Shown piece by piece: positions 1 to 9,311 of a stretch of DNA of 64,000 nucleotides (position 1 is the stretch's first letter; each line of letters begins with the position of its first letter). The notes below the pieces were generated by a model that saw only the letters and a list, made by a program, of their open reading frames with translations, did no database searches and had not been told where the DNA came from. The translations under genes and the position numbers were made by a program. The stretch is from Cichorium intybus (taxonomy: Eukaryota > Streptophyta > Magnoliopsida > Asterales > Asteraceae): the NCBI GenBank assembly GCA_023525715.1, contig CM042012.1:38625189-38689188 (forward strand), given 5' to 3'.

Positions 1-905
1 GACCGACAATAATATGTAAAAATCGAACTGCGAATCGAAAAAAAATCAAATAGAAAAAATGAGAAGAATTCGTACATGTTTGGGAGAGGGAGTCATCGAC
101 TAGAGAGGGAATCTCCAGAGAGAGATTCGCCGGCAGGAGGATTGGCCAGAGGAGGAGTCGCCGTCGGGAGGATTCGACTTCGCTGTTGCTGGGTGAAAAC
201 GCAATTAGGGTAATAATATTTTTAGGGATAAAATTTAAAGAACACCCTCTTTAGTAAATACTTTTAAAAGTACACCATTTTGGTAAATAGTTGTTAAAAT
301 AACATCTATGTGGTCAAAAACTTATGTTAAATTTGTGAAAACAATGGGAAATAGATATATATGGGAGAGAGTGAGTCTAACTTGTGTTAGGAGTCTATGT
401 GCTAGAAGAAGCTCACCATCGACATTCCATACGCTTTCTGCCCCAAATGAAGTAAATGCGAAAGTTGTAGTCTTTTAGAGAAAAATTGTTTCCACATAAC
501 CAAAGACCACACTTTCATTCACCAATAAACAATAAAAGTGTGGAAATATACGTATTTTATGATGTTCCACAAAATCAAAGTTCAACGAGTTTCCATCCTT
601 TGGTTCTAATTGGTTGAGGTGCCTACATTAGACAATCAATGTTGCGATTAGGCCATATCCTTTATTTTCCTATTAATTCATGTTTGAATAAATGATGCAC
701 AAAAAAGTTTGAAAAAATAATGGCACGCTTGGAGAAATAGAAGGAGAAAAAATAAATTATGGAAATTCGTAAAAAGTTAGTAATTAATGGGAAACTCCAG
801 TTCCCTTACTTTTTCTATTAGATCGTTCTTCCAGCATCAAGTAAAAATAACACAAACACACACACACACACATACACACACAAATATAACTTACCAGATT
901 AAGTC
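1..905. other. Intergenic DNA, no gene supported
   Basis: I see no supportable gene. Positions 60-240 are less AT-rich and purine-rich, and could be the edge of a gene on the minus strand, but no open frame of useful length supports that. The rest is AT-rich. A CA-type microsatellite lies at about 851-881 (runs of ACACAC with one interruption). Confidence 0.6.
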
Positions 906-1745
906 ATGTTGCCTTACCTACGAAGTCCATTAAGTCAAAAGCGACATCACCTTACATGTAAACTTGTGTGGGAATCGATGGTTACCTTGAATGCAAAGTA
1001 CCTGGTGCTGGTGCTGGTGCTGGTGCTGGTGCTGGTGCTGGTGCTGGTGCTGGTGCTGGTGCTGGTGCTGGTGCTGGTGCTGGTGCTGGTGCTGGTGCTG
1101 TTAAAGTCCATCCAGCAAAATCGTTTTGTTTTGTAGCGCTGCCCGTTGGCTTTGTTTGCTTACCATTTTCCCAATCTTCTATCTGTCAATATGAACGGTT
1201 TCCTAATCTTTTTATTTTGGAACCCCCGCCACTTTTATTTTGGAACCCCCCACAACAGCACCACTGGCTTTCCCCTAGGACCCCGGAAGAGGCCGCAGCC
1301 GCCTCAACCCCTGCTATTTTGATTTTAGCGATATCAAGTTAGTCTGAAACAAATGTGCACTCTCATACCTCCTAACTTGTATTAGAAAAAAGTTTAAACC
1401 CATTGTCATACTTATCTTCCCATTAACTCATGTGTTAGATAATGGTGCATAAAAAGATTTGAGAAAATAATTGCACACTTGGAGAAATGGAAGGAAAAAA
1501 TAAATGATGGAAATTTATAAAAAGTTGGAAATTAATAGGGAAGGTCCAGTTCCATTACTTATTCTATTAGATCATTCTTCCTACTTAAGTAAACAATATC
1601 ACATACACACATACACTCATATAGCTTTCCAGATTAAGTCATGTCCCTATGAAGTCCAATAAATAAAAAGAGAGATCACTTTAGTTGTAAACTTGTATGG
1701 GAATCAGTGGTTACCATTAATATAAAGCATGGGGCAGTATTTGAA
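640..1745 (+). repeat. Direct duplication of a ~340-bp block (about 660-1000 and 1400-1740)
   Basis: The two blocks share long stretches in the same order. Examples are a segment around 'cttggagaaat.gaagga', then 'ccagttcc.ttactt.ttctattagatc', 'ccagattaagtcatg', and an end with 'aacttgt.tgggaatc.atggttacc'. They are in direct orientation, separated by about 400 bp, and diverged by perhaps 10-15% by eye. The left copy ends at the hexanucleotide array at 1003. No coding function is apparent. Confidence 0.7.
1003..1100 (+). repeat. (TGGTGC)n hexanucleotide microsatellite, about 16 copies
   Basis: Sixteen or so perfect tandem copies of the 6-mer TGGTGC run without a visible interruption. Because the unit is a multiple of three, all forward frames stay open through it, giving artificial Leu-Val and Gly-Ala repeat peptides. 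These peptides are not evidence for a gene. The perfection suggests recent expansion. Confidence 0.95.
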
Positions 1746-1769
1746 TAAATATAAGATGTAGGAACACGT

Positions 1770-2430
1770 CTACAAAGTGTGCATTGGCAAAAAAAAAAAA
1801 AAACCATTGGATGCCTTTTCATTTATTCATGATATTACAACAACATTAATAATAAGAAACCATCATTTAATGCTTACTAAAATTGATTTTTGCAACCCCT
1901 CTGAGTTTTGGTTTGTGTTACAAACATCAAAATTGGTATGGCAAACAACTCTTTCAGGCTCGTTTGACAATCTCCAAACGCCCTTTTTGTTATTCCATAG
2001 ATACTCCTATTTGTTTTCTTAGATTCAGCTTTCATATAAGCTACATCTGCATGATACGACCTAAAAAGAAACCAAGTTCAATACAACAAGTTTGTACAAG
2101 CTTTATTTTAAATGATGATTACAATCCTCTTACTTTCACCTTTTTGAATGAGACAAAAAATGCAAGTTTTGTCTTATTGACACCGATCGATTTTCAATGA
2201 TGAAGATTGTCCCACCTTTTTTGAATGAGACAAAAAAAACTACAATTTTTGTCTCTTCGACACCATAATCAGCCAAATGCATGTCAATTGAAGTATAAAA
2301 TGTCATGTCATGTCTTGATGTATACATGTGTCTAAGAAACACCTTTGCTCTTGCATAATTATATCGTATTGGGCCCATCCATCGGTACTTCTCACACCAC
2401 CGAAAAATCATAGCTAGTAACATCAAAAAA
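1770..2430. repeat. Dispersed repeat, copy A (partner at 8285-9000)
   Basis: This block matches 8285-9000 in order and orientation. It starts with 'gtgcat.ggcaaaaaaa', includes several 'ttttgaatgagacaaaaa' stretches, and ends with a segment containing 'tgggcccatccatcg'. On the minus strand the last 100 bp of both copies read as similar peptide (RWMGP.RY.YA.AKV..RH.Y in one frame). It may therefore include a degraded exon. I do not recognise the source protein. Both copies are interrupted by stops and indels. Confidence 0.6.
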
Positions 2431-2439
2431 CCTAAAATG

Positions 2440-2765
2440 ATTATTAAACAAAAAAGTCATGTCTTGTAATTTTATTACAAAATTGTTCGTAGTTTGCGAC
2501 GTCATTTTGCAAAATAAAGTTGTTTTTTATCGGTGAAAAGTAATTATGGATATTCTTTTTTTGGAATTCCAAAATTGACCTATAAGCGAAATAGATAGTC
2601 GTTTTGTGTTATTGGTTAAAAATGTGATCAATTTGTTAAATATCACATCCTAAATTTGTGATTATAGCCTTTCAATAAAAGAAATAGCAAAAATGAAAAA
2701 TGACCAAAGGGATCATACTAAGATTTGTGACTTGTGATTCATCGAGCGATGAATTTAAAAGAAGT
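2440..2765. repeat. Dispersed repeat, copy A (partner at 62155-62490)
   Basis: The block aligns with 62155-62490 in direct orientation. Shared runs include 'acaaaattgttc', 'aaattgacc.ataag', 'attggtta' and 'tgtgattcatc.ag.gatga'. Divergence is high, about 20% by eye. The partner has gained a long poly-T tract. No coding potential is seen. Confidence 0.6.
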
Positions 2766-4294
2766 GGCCCAACCATTGACAAGGTTGGACCATTGTTCGG
2801 TGGGACAGGTGGATACAGAGCTTTATGTCTCGACTAAAGAATCACGTTTAATAAAACTTTTGGGGGATACCACATAGCATTATCAGCGATCGAGACCCAC
2901 GATTCATAAGAAATTTTTGGAGGGTGTTGTTCAAGCTAACAGGGACAGATCTGAACTTTCTACCAACTTCCATCCATAAAGTTATAGACAAAGACAACAT
3001 ATCAATGATGATCAATGCATCATTGGAACTCTATCTTCGACACGATGTTAGTGCCTATAAATTTCATGACTTCCCCTTTGTATGACACATGGCTATGAAA
3101 ATGAATATTTTGTGATTTGAATAGCATATATCTAGGCAGGAAGGTAAGAATTTAGGGAGAAAGTGTGGTGACATGTTTCCTCATTGTTAGTAGTTTATTG
3201 GAATGTATAGATTTACTACTCATAATAACAATATTTTATATTTTATTATCTATAATAGCAACATATGTGCATTTATTTCCCCATAGGATTTAAAGCATTA
3301 AAGTTTTCCTTTGATAATAACATATATCTAAACTCAAACTTTTATATGTTTTACAAGTTCCTACACATATCCTTATTATAAATTGTACTTTGCACTCAAT
3401 CATATATAAAAACTAGTGGTGATGTCCACGCGTTGCGGCGGATTTATAAATTCTTTATTTTCGAATGAATAAACTGATCTATAAGGTTATTTCCTGTAAA
3501 ATGTAAGGACACATGGAGCATTTATGTAATTTTAATTTTATACAATGACCATTTCTACAATTTTGTTTTACACCATTACTAACAGACCATTTTTGCAAAT
3601 ATCCCAGGTTGGAAAATAAAATTGTTATTTATGTATTTTATAAAAAATAATAACCATTTTTGCAAAAATATTATTTGGAAATGACTATTTCTATAAATTT
3701 GTGAAACATGGAGACCATTGTTGTAACTTTTGCTATTAACATAGGTATCATTTAAGTGAATAATTATGCATAGGGACAGTTTCTAAAAATTAAATGGACT
3801 ATTGTTGTAATTTTTTTATATACGAACTATTTTGTATTTTTTTATTATTATATGGTCCATTTCTGTAAAAAAAAAAAAAGTATAGTAACCGTTTTTGTAA
3901 ATTTGTTATTATGTAAAGACCATTTTCGCGATTTTGAGAAACATAGGGGCCATTTTTTAATTTAACTATTAACACAAGGACCATTTCAATAAAAAAAAAT
4001 ATACATAGGGACCTTTTCTAAAATTTGAACAGACCATTGTTGTAATTTTTTTATATGGGGACCATTTTCGTAATTTTCCTATTAATAAATGAACATTATT
4101 ATAAGTTATAGGGACTATTTTTGTTAAAAAAATTTTAAAATAATGACTATTATTATAAATTGCCCGACAAATGTAAGGTATATATAATACAGAAAACACA
4201 ATAACTTTGAAATTTACACACAAATCGGGTCGTATTAGTGTTAAAAAGAGACCAAGTATTCAATATATCGATGAGCATCCAAACGCCCCGTCCA
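2766..4294. other. Intergenic, AT-rich, with degenerate 'gaccatttttg' repeats
   Basis: No gene is seen. From about 3540 to 4140 many degenerate copies of a phrase like 'ggaccatttttgtaa' are spaced roughly 40-60 bp apart. At 3399 the sequence 'tcatatataaaaactag' is followed by 'cacgcgttgcggcgg', a phrase that resembles 5' ends of some plant Helitron-like repeats. I found no matching hairpin plus CTRR end, so the element is not called. Confidence 0.45.
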
Positions 4295-5558
4295 TCCATA
4301 CAAAGGGAAAATGACTTATAAGGGTAATTATGTTTCAAAAATGTTCAAAAAACACCATCCAAGTTTGGTTTGTTCAAAAAACACCATCCAAGTAAAGCAT
4401 TTGTACAAAAAACACCATCCAAGTAAGACCTTTGTACAAAAAACACCAACGAACTACATGTTTTGTTTAAATTTTACCTTATGGTAACCGGCTCTTGCAG
4501 GTTAAACTGTTCATCTGTTATTATGTCATGTCACTAAATATTAGGCCAAGTCATCCTTTAACCTGCAAGAGCCGGTTACCATCGGGTAAATTTTGAACAA
4601 AACATGTAGTTCGTTGGTTTTTTTTGTACAAAAGCCTTACTTGGATGGTGTTTTTTGTACAAAGGTCTTACTTGGATGGTGTTTTTTGAACAGACCAAAC
4701 TTGGATGGTGTTTTTTGAACAGTTTTAAAACATAATTACCTTTATAAGTCATTTTCCCTCCATACAAATAGGTCTGGTAAATATTTGCTTGAAAATCTTC
4801 TCTATAACATTGTACCGTATGACCTTTCCTGGAATTCTGATCGCCATGAATGTTTCATCGTCGTTTTCACCCCTAACCACATCAAAGACTTCGAATTGGT
4901 AATTGGATGGGTCTAGGATGAGACTGGCCATCTCCGGGTAAGCATTTGGAAGTTCATGAAGCTCCACTTGGTATTTGAGAAACCACCCAGAATGATCTGT
5001 CAACATCTCGTACACGATCAAGTGCAAACGGCTCTCACTGCGATCGGCCACCTCCACCAACTGCAGATGGCCATGTGACTCCCCAAAGTAAAGGGGCATA
5101 TCCCCGTTTTCATAACCTTCAGAAGCTGCCACCGGCACCGGCAATGGTAGCGATTTCAACTCTTCTGTGTCGAGTTTGAAGTATAACGGATTAACACAGC
5201 AGGGAGCCCAGTGGATCGCTTGATTCCAATAAACTATGTAGTCGGAGGATGCGTAATAAGGAGCAGATAAAGAGAAGGATGCATCTGAAATCTTCCATTT
5301 CCCTGTATTAGAGGAGTATATTTGAATCTTAAATGGCTCGTCACAGTTAGCGCGGTGAAAGCAAACAACTTTGTAATGAACACAATCTGTTTGATGAAAT
5401 GCCAGACCCATAGAATAAATGTTTTTACGAACAGCCATGCCTCCTAGAACTGATGGGATGATTGCAAATTGCTTGGTGGTGGGGTTAAATACGTAATATT
5501 TATGAAACCTATGGTCCCCTCGATGGCTACGACAAAGCAGCAATCCCTTACAAGATTG
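4153..5558 (-). pseudogene. F-box-associated-domain pseudogene, 5'-truncated and split by a MITE
   Basis: The main open segment (4749-5543, 264 residues) aligns over its whole length with the FBA part of the neighbouring gene at 6008-7129. Shared motifs are KYYVFNPTTKQFA.IPSV, LAFHQTDCVHYKVV and WYLKY-like stretches. Homology starts at codons for QSCKG just after a TGA at 5559-5561, so the F-box and first ~100 residues are missing. At the other end a 454-bp MITE (4305-4758) is inserted in the last codons. Beyond it, the minus-strand frame resumes with a tail that aligns with the paralogue's C-terminus before running on to a stop at 4153. With no F-box, it should not join an SCF ubiquitin ligase. 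The 5614-5645 sequence resembles the region upstream of the intact gene, suggesting an internal deletion. Confidence 0.8.
4305..4758. mobile_element. Mutator-type MITE (foldback), 454 bp, 10-bp TSD
   Basis: Two arms of about 200 bp (4305-4504 and 4559-4758) are near-perfect inverted copies with a ~50-bp loop. The ends are GGGAAAATGAC and its reverse complement. The flanks are identical 10-mers, tccatacaaa at 4295-4304 and 4759-4768. A TSD of 9-11 bp with long inverted repeats is typical of Mutator-like elements. Each arm contains four tandem, slightly diverged copies of a ~25-bp unit built on 'aaaaaacaccatccaagt'. The element carries no ORF, so it was moved by a transposase encoded elsewhere. 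It sits inside the 3' end of the F-box pseudogene. Confidence 0.93.
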
Positions 5559-5561
5559 TCA

Positions 5562-6007
5562 CCGAAGCACATGAATAAAGACAAAGAAGATTGTCATGGA
5601 AGCTTTTGCCCAAAATCTTCTTGACGTTGACTTGAATTTGTCATGGAAGCTTTTTTTTGTTATTTAATTTACGAATAATCAAGGTAGAATATCATTTAAA
5701 GTTATACCATTTGGTATAAAATAATTAAGGTATCGAATATCATTAATCATGTGAATATACTTGCACTTTTCAGTTTACTTTATGACATAATTTGTTTCTT
5801 TCGAGTTATAGTTGTTGTAGCATACATTCATGAGTTGTACTCTGGCATACATAAGCGTTGTTTTTCTAATAGGTATTGTTAATTGTTATAATAGATATTG
5901 AAACTATAAATTGTTATTGATAACAAGAAATTCGCTGTTTTTTTTTTCAGGATGATAAATAAATAGTAGCTGAAAGAATTCCTAAATTCACAGACAGATT
6001 GAACGTT
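5562..6007. other. Spacer between the two F-box copies
   Basis: This AT-rich DNA has no ORF. The stretch 5614-5645 resembles 7232-7262, upstream of the intact F-box gene. This supports a tandem duplication followed by loss of the pseudogene's 5' part. Confidence 0.5.
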
Positions 6008-7129
6008 TTAGAAAGGAAGTATGGTTGCAATATGACGATGAACATCCCAGTACTGTATAGATCCATGGAAAGGGGGGCGCAGATGGGAAATTTTCTTGTC
6101 GGCAACATTGTACCTTATGATCTTCTTTGAAATTTGGATCACCATGAAGGTTTCATCTTCTTCTTCACCCCTAACCACATCTAACACTTGAATATCGTAG
6201 AAAAATGGGATCCACGTTTGTTGGTTTCTCAGCATCATATCCGGATAAGCATTCAGGAGTTGATGAAGCCTCAATCGGTACTTGAGAAACCACCCTGTAT
6301 GATCGTTCAACATCTCGTACACCATCACGTTTAAATGCTCCCTCATCGCCAAATGTAGATGTCCTTGTGACTCCCCAAAGTAGTCTTCGAAAGATGGCAA
6401 CTGCTGCACCACCGGCATTGGTAGTCTTTTCAACTTTTCTGTGTCAAACTTAAAGTAACAAAAACACCGACCCCAGTAGATCGCTTGATTCCAATAAAAT
6501 CCGCGGCCCAAGTCCATATAACAAGCCACATCCAAAGGTTGATCTGAAATCTTCCATCTCTCTGTATCAGACGAGTAGATTTGAATCCGAATCAGCCAGT
6601 CATCAAGCTGAACAACCCAAACAACTTTGTAGTGAACACAATCTGTTTGATGAAATGCCAGAGCCACAGAACGGATATTTTTACGAACATCCCGGCCTCC
6701 AGGAACAGATGGGATGAGCGCAAATTGTTTGGTGGTGGGATTGAATACGTAATATTTAGGAACGCTTTCGTCCCAGGCCCAGCAATTGCTACAACACAGC
6801 AGCAATCCGTTACAAGATTGAACGATTCTAATACCGCAGGGATCAGGGAGACCACGCAAAGGAGGAGTGCTTCGGTTCTTTACATCATATGGAATATACC
6901 CATACAAATTGTGAATAAAAAAGCCACGAGAGATGGAACCATTTTTATACAGGAGGGTGAAAGGCGGGTGACTCAAAAGGGATCGCCAGTGTTTGGATAC
7001 AGATTTGCATCGAAGAACAGAGCTTAGAGGCAGCCGGAGAAAGATTTCGATTAGAAGATCATCGTTGGAACCGACCAAAGCTCCCGACTGCATCTGGAGT
7101 TTATCGATTGTGGGTCTGATGCTAATCAT
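6008..7129 (-). CDS. F-box protein with F-box-associated (FBA) interaction domain, 373 aa
   Basis: This is a single-exon reading frame with ATG at 7129 (another in-frame Met at residue 13). Residues ~22-60 form an F-box (DLLIEIFLRLP, then CKSVSKHWRSLL and HPPF). It is followed by an FBA/TIGR01640-type region from about residue 98 (VQSCNGLLL, then YVFNPTTKQFALIPSVPGG, LAFHQTDCVHYKVV) to about 340. By family, the F-box binds SKP1 and the FBA region binds the substrate of an SCF ubiquitin ligase. The substrate cannot be inferred. Length is typical for plant FBA proteins, with no internal stops. A TATA-like CTTAAATA lies only ~35 bp upstream, so the promoter is uncertain. The truncated paralogue at 4153-5558 is a tandem duplicate in the same orientation. 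Confidence 0.88.
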   Translation of the reverse strand: MISIRPTIDKLQMQSGALVGSNDDLLIEIFLRLPLSSVLRCKSVSKHWRSLLSHPPFTLLYKNGSISRGFFIHNLYGYIPYDVKNRSTPPLRGLPDPCGIRIVQSCNGLLLCCSNCWAWDESVPKYYVFNPTTKQFALIPSVPGGRDVRKNIRSVALAFHQTDCVHYKVVWVVQLDDWLIRIQIYSSDTERWKISDQPLDVACYMDLGRGFYWNQAIYWGRCFCYFKFDTEKLKRLPMPVVQQLPSFEDYFGESQGHLHLAMREHLNVMVYEMLNDHTGWFLKYRLRLHQLLNAYPDMMLRNQQTWIPFFYDIQVLDVVRGEEEDETFMVIQISKKIIRYNVADKKISHLRPPFHGSIQYWDVHRHIATILPF

Positions 7130-8284
7130 TTTTAATTTTTAGAGTGGATTGATAAGAGGCGTATTTAAGGTGTGTTTCAAGATTGATTGCAACGAATGGT
7201 GATAGTAAACTGAAATCCGGATATTGTGCAAGATTTTCTAAATGTTAACTTTGAATTTGTCAAGATTTCTAGTAAATAAAATCGAGCCGATTTTTTATTT
7301 ATTATTATTTTTTTTGAAGAAATCCTGATTTAAGTCGCAATTTCAGTAGGTTTGTAGAAATGGTGAAATGGAGTTGGTTAGATATTCTCATATTCCCCCC
7401 AACAAAAAAAAATGGTCAATTTGTGATTTACAAGTACCTCAGTTTGGTTTGAAATGTATATATGCTTTTGTTATCTTTTTAAAAATATTTTTAAAAAGTG
7501 ATATTTCTACTTGAAAATTTGATTATTGCACATGATATACAACATATTTGAATTTATCGTACAAGTCAATAAAACATACATTTAATGTGGATGAATCAAT
7601 TTCGTAAGTGGAAATATCACTTCCCTTTTAAAAATAGTCAATTAGTCGGTTTTCCTTTCATTTTCTAGTGGCTTGCCATGTGGCTGGTGACATGGACCTA
7701 AAATTTGAATTTGTCAAGATTTCTGATAAATAAAATTGAGCCAAGTTTTTTTTGTTTTTTTGAAAGAACCTAATTTAAATTGCAATTTCTATAGGTTTTG
7801 TGTTAATTGGTAAAAATAGTGAGATGGAGTTGTTAGATCAATCCAAAAGGTGGATACTCGCAACCGTAACTAGCTTCATCGAACCCAACCTCCAAGATAT
7901 TCGATGAGGGGGCATATTTTGACTCATTCAGTGGGTGAGAATCATGAGAGGGGGGCGGAGATAGAACCTATGACATATCTGTTATTAATCGAAGTCGCCC
8001 ACATGTGTTACTAAGTGAGCTACACGATAGAGGGAGATGGAGTTGTTGGATAATCTCCCAAAAGCAAATTTTGGTCAATTTGTGATTTATAAGTTCGTCA
8101 GTTTGGTTTGAATAGTTTGAATATAGATACTCTTTGTTATTTTCTTGTAGGGAAAATAACATAAAAACCTTAAAATTTATTCAATTTTAACTTTTTTTAT
8201 CTCAAAATGGATTTTTTTTAATGTAAATACTCTAAGGGGGCGTTGGTTTACGGATTGTTTTAAAGGATTTTGGAATTCATGCAA
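7130..8284. repeat. Intergenic: direct duplication of ~240 bp (about 7236-7485 and 7690-8155)
   Basis: The two blocks share 'ttgaatttgtcaagatttct', 'ataaaat.gagcc', 'gaaatggagttg' and 'ggtcaatttgtgattta.aag' in the same order. The second copy is longer because a SINE has inserted in it. The first copy shows the empty target. No gene is seen. Confidence 0.7.
7839..8033 (-). mobile_element. tRNA-derived SINE, ~195 bp, 18-bp TSD
   Basis: It is flanked by near-identical 18-mers (gagatggagttgttagat at 7821-7838, and the copy with one change at 8034-8051). Read on the minus strand it begins with a Pol III A-box-like TAGCTCACTTAG, then a B-box-like GGTTCTATCTCC about 50 bp later, as in tRNA-related SINEs. 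The sister block at 7370-7400 lacks the insertion, so an empty site is available in the same window. There is no poly-A tail. The 3' end is 'ttttggattgat'. Confidence 0.75.
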
Positions 8285-9000
8285 GGTGTGCATCGGCAAA
8301 AAAACCATCCAGTGCCCTTTCATTTCTACATGAGATTAAAGCAACATTAATACTAAGAAACTGCCCTCCCTTTTAACGCTCACTAAATTTGATTCTTGCA
8401 GCCCTTCTATGTTACAACATCACACTTGGCATGACAAACCACTCCTTCAGGCTCCTTTGACAATACCCAAAACGCCTTTTTTCTTCTTTCATAGGCTCCC
8501 TTATCAGTTTTCTCCGGTTCGACTTTCATATAAGCTACCTCTGCCTCATATGACCTTAAAAAAACCAAGTTCAATACAACAAGTTTTTATAAGCTTTATA
8601 AGACTACATTCAATGATAAGGACAGTCCCACCTAGTGTCATCTTTTTGAATGAAACAAAAAAAATGCAATCTTGTCTTATTCACATCAATCTATTTTTAA
8701 TGATGAAGACCGTTCCACCTTTTTGAATGAGACAAAAATACATCTTTTTGAATGAGACAAAAAACGGTAATTTCACTTTTTTTGAATGAGATAAAAAACT
8801 ACAATTTATTTGTGTAGCTTTGGCACCCTAGCTTGTCCACGATAAATGAAGTATGAATAGTTTTATCATGCCCAGATAGATACTTGTGTCTGATTAGCAC
8901 CTTTGCTCCTGCATAATCATATCGTCTTGGGCCCATCCATCGATATTTTCACTTTCTTTCACCACATCACCACAAAATCAATACCTGGTAACATAAAAAA
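8285..9000. repeat. Dispersed repeat, copy B (partner at 1770-2430)
   Basis: This aligns with 1770-2430 in direct orientation, including 'gtgcatcggcaaaaaaacca', repeated 'tttttgaatgagacaaaaa' phrases and the final 'cttgggcccatccatcgata' segment. The minus strand of the last 120 bp reads RWMGPRRYDYAGAKVLIRHKY in one frame, slightly better preserved than in copy A. The origin is unknown. It ends about 50 bp before the Harbinger element. Confidence 0.6.
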
Positions 9001-9055
9001 AAAAAAGTTGAGAGATATATGAAAATAACAAGTTATTTAAGATGGAAACCAATAA

Positions 9056-9190
9056 GGTGCTGTTTGTTTTTGAAGAGGTAAAAGGTCTGCAGTCTGCGGA
9101 CCACATTTGCAGACATCTGTAGCTGAAGAGGTGAACCAAATGTCTGCAGTCTGCAAAAAGAAGACTGTTTGTTTTTTAAAATTCCGCAGA
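9056..9190 (+). repeat. Harbinger left TIR and subterminal GTCTGC-type repeats
   Basis: A 16-bp terminal inverted repeat is followed within 130 bp by several copies of gtctgcag, tctgcgg and gcagac in both orientations. The same kind of motif cluster recurs beside the right terminus (61240-61330). In this superfamily the ORF1 and transposase proteins bind terminal and subterminal repeats. Assigning these motifs that role is inference. Confidence 0.75.
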
Positions 9191-9311
9191 CTGTAAAATA
9201 AACTGAAAATTTTTAAACATAAGAGTTTTCAACATTGAAATTTAAACAATTCTAGTTCAAGAACATCGAAATATAAGTCATACAACATCAAAAACAATTT
9301 TTTGAAAGTAT

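Noticed and set aside
8..240. 5' end of a host gene on the minus strand
   Set aside because: Only base composition suggests it. No open frame or splice-supported structure in the window.
906..1342. Open frames with Val-Leu or Gly-Ala repeats
   Set aside because: Produced by the TGGTGC hexamer, which keeps all forward frames open. No flanking coding sense.
3399..3460. Helitron 5' end (TC...cgcgttgcggcgg)
   Set aside because: No 3' hairpin with CTRR or helicase sequence found nearby. Similarity is to a common repeat phrase only.
7161..7170. TATA box of the F-box gene
   Set aside because: CTTAAATA is only ~35 bp from the ATG, too close for a normal leader. Left unannotated.
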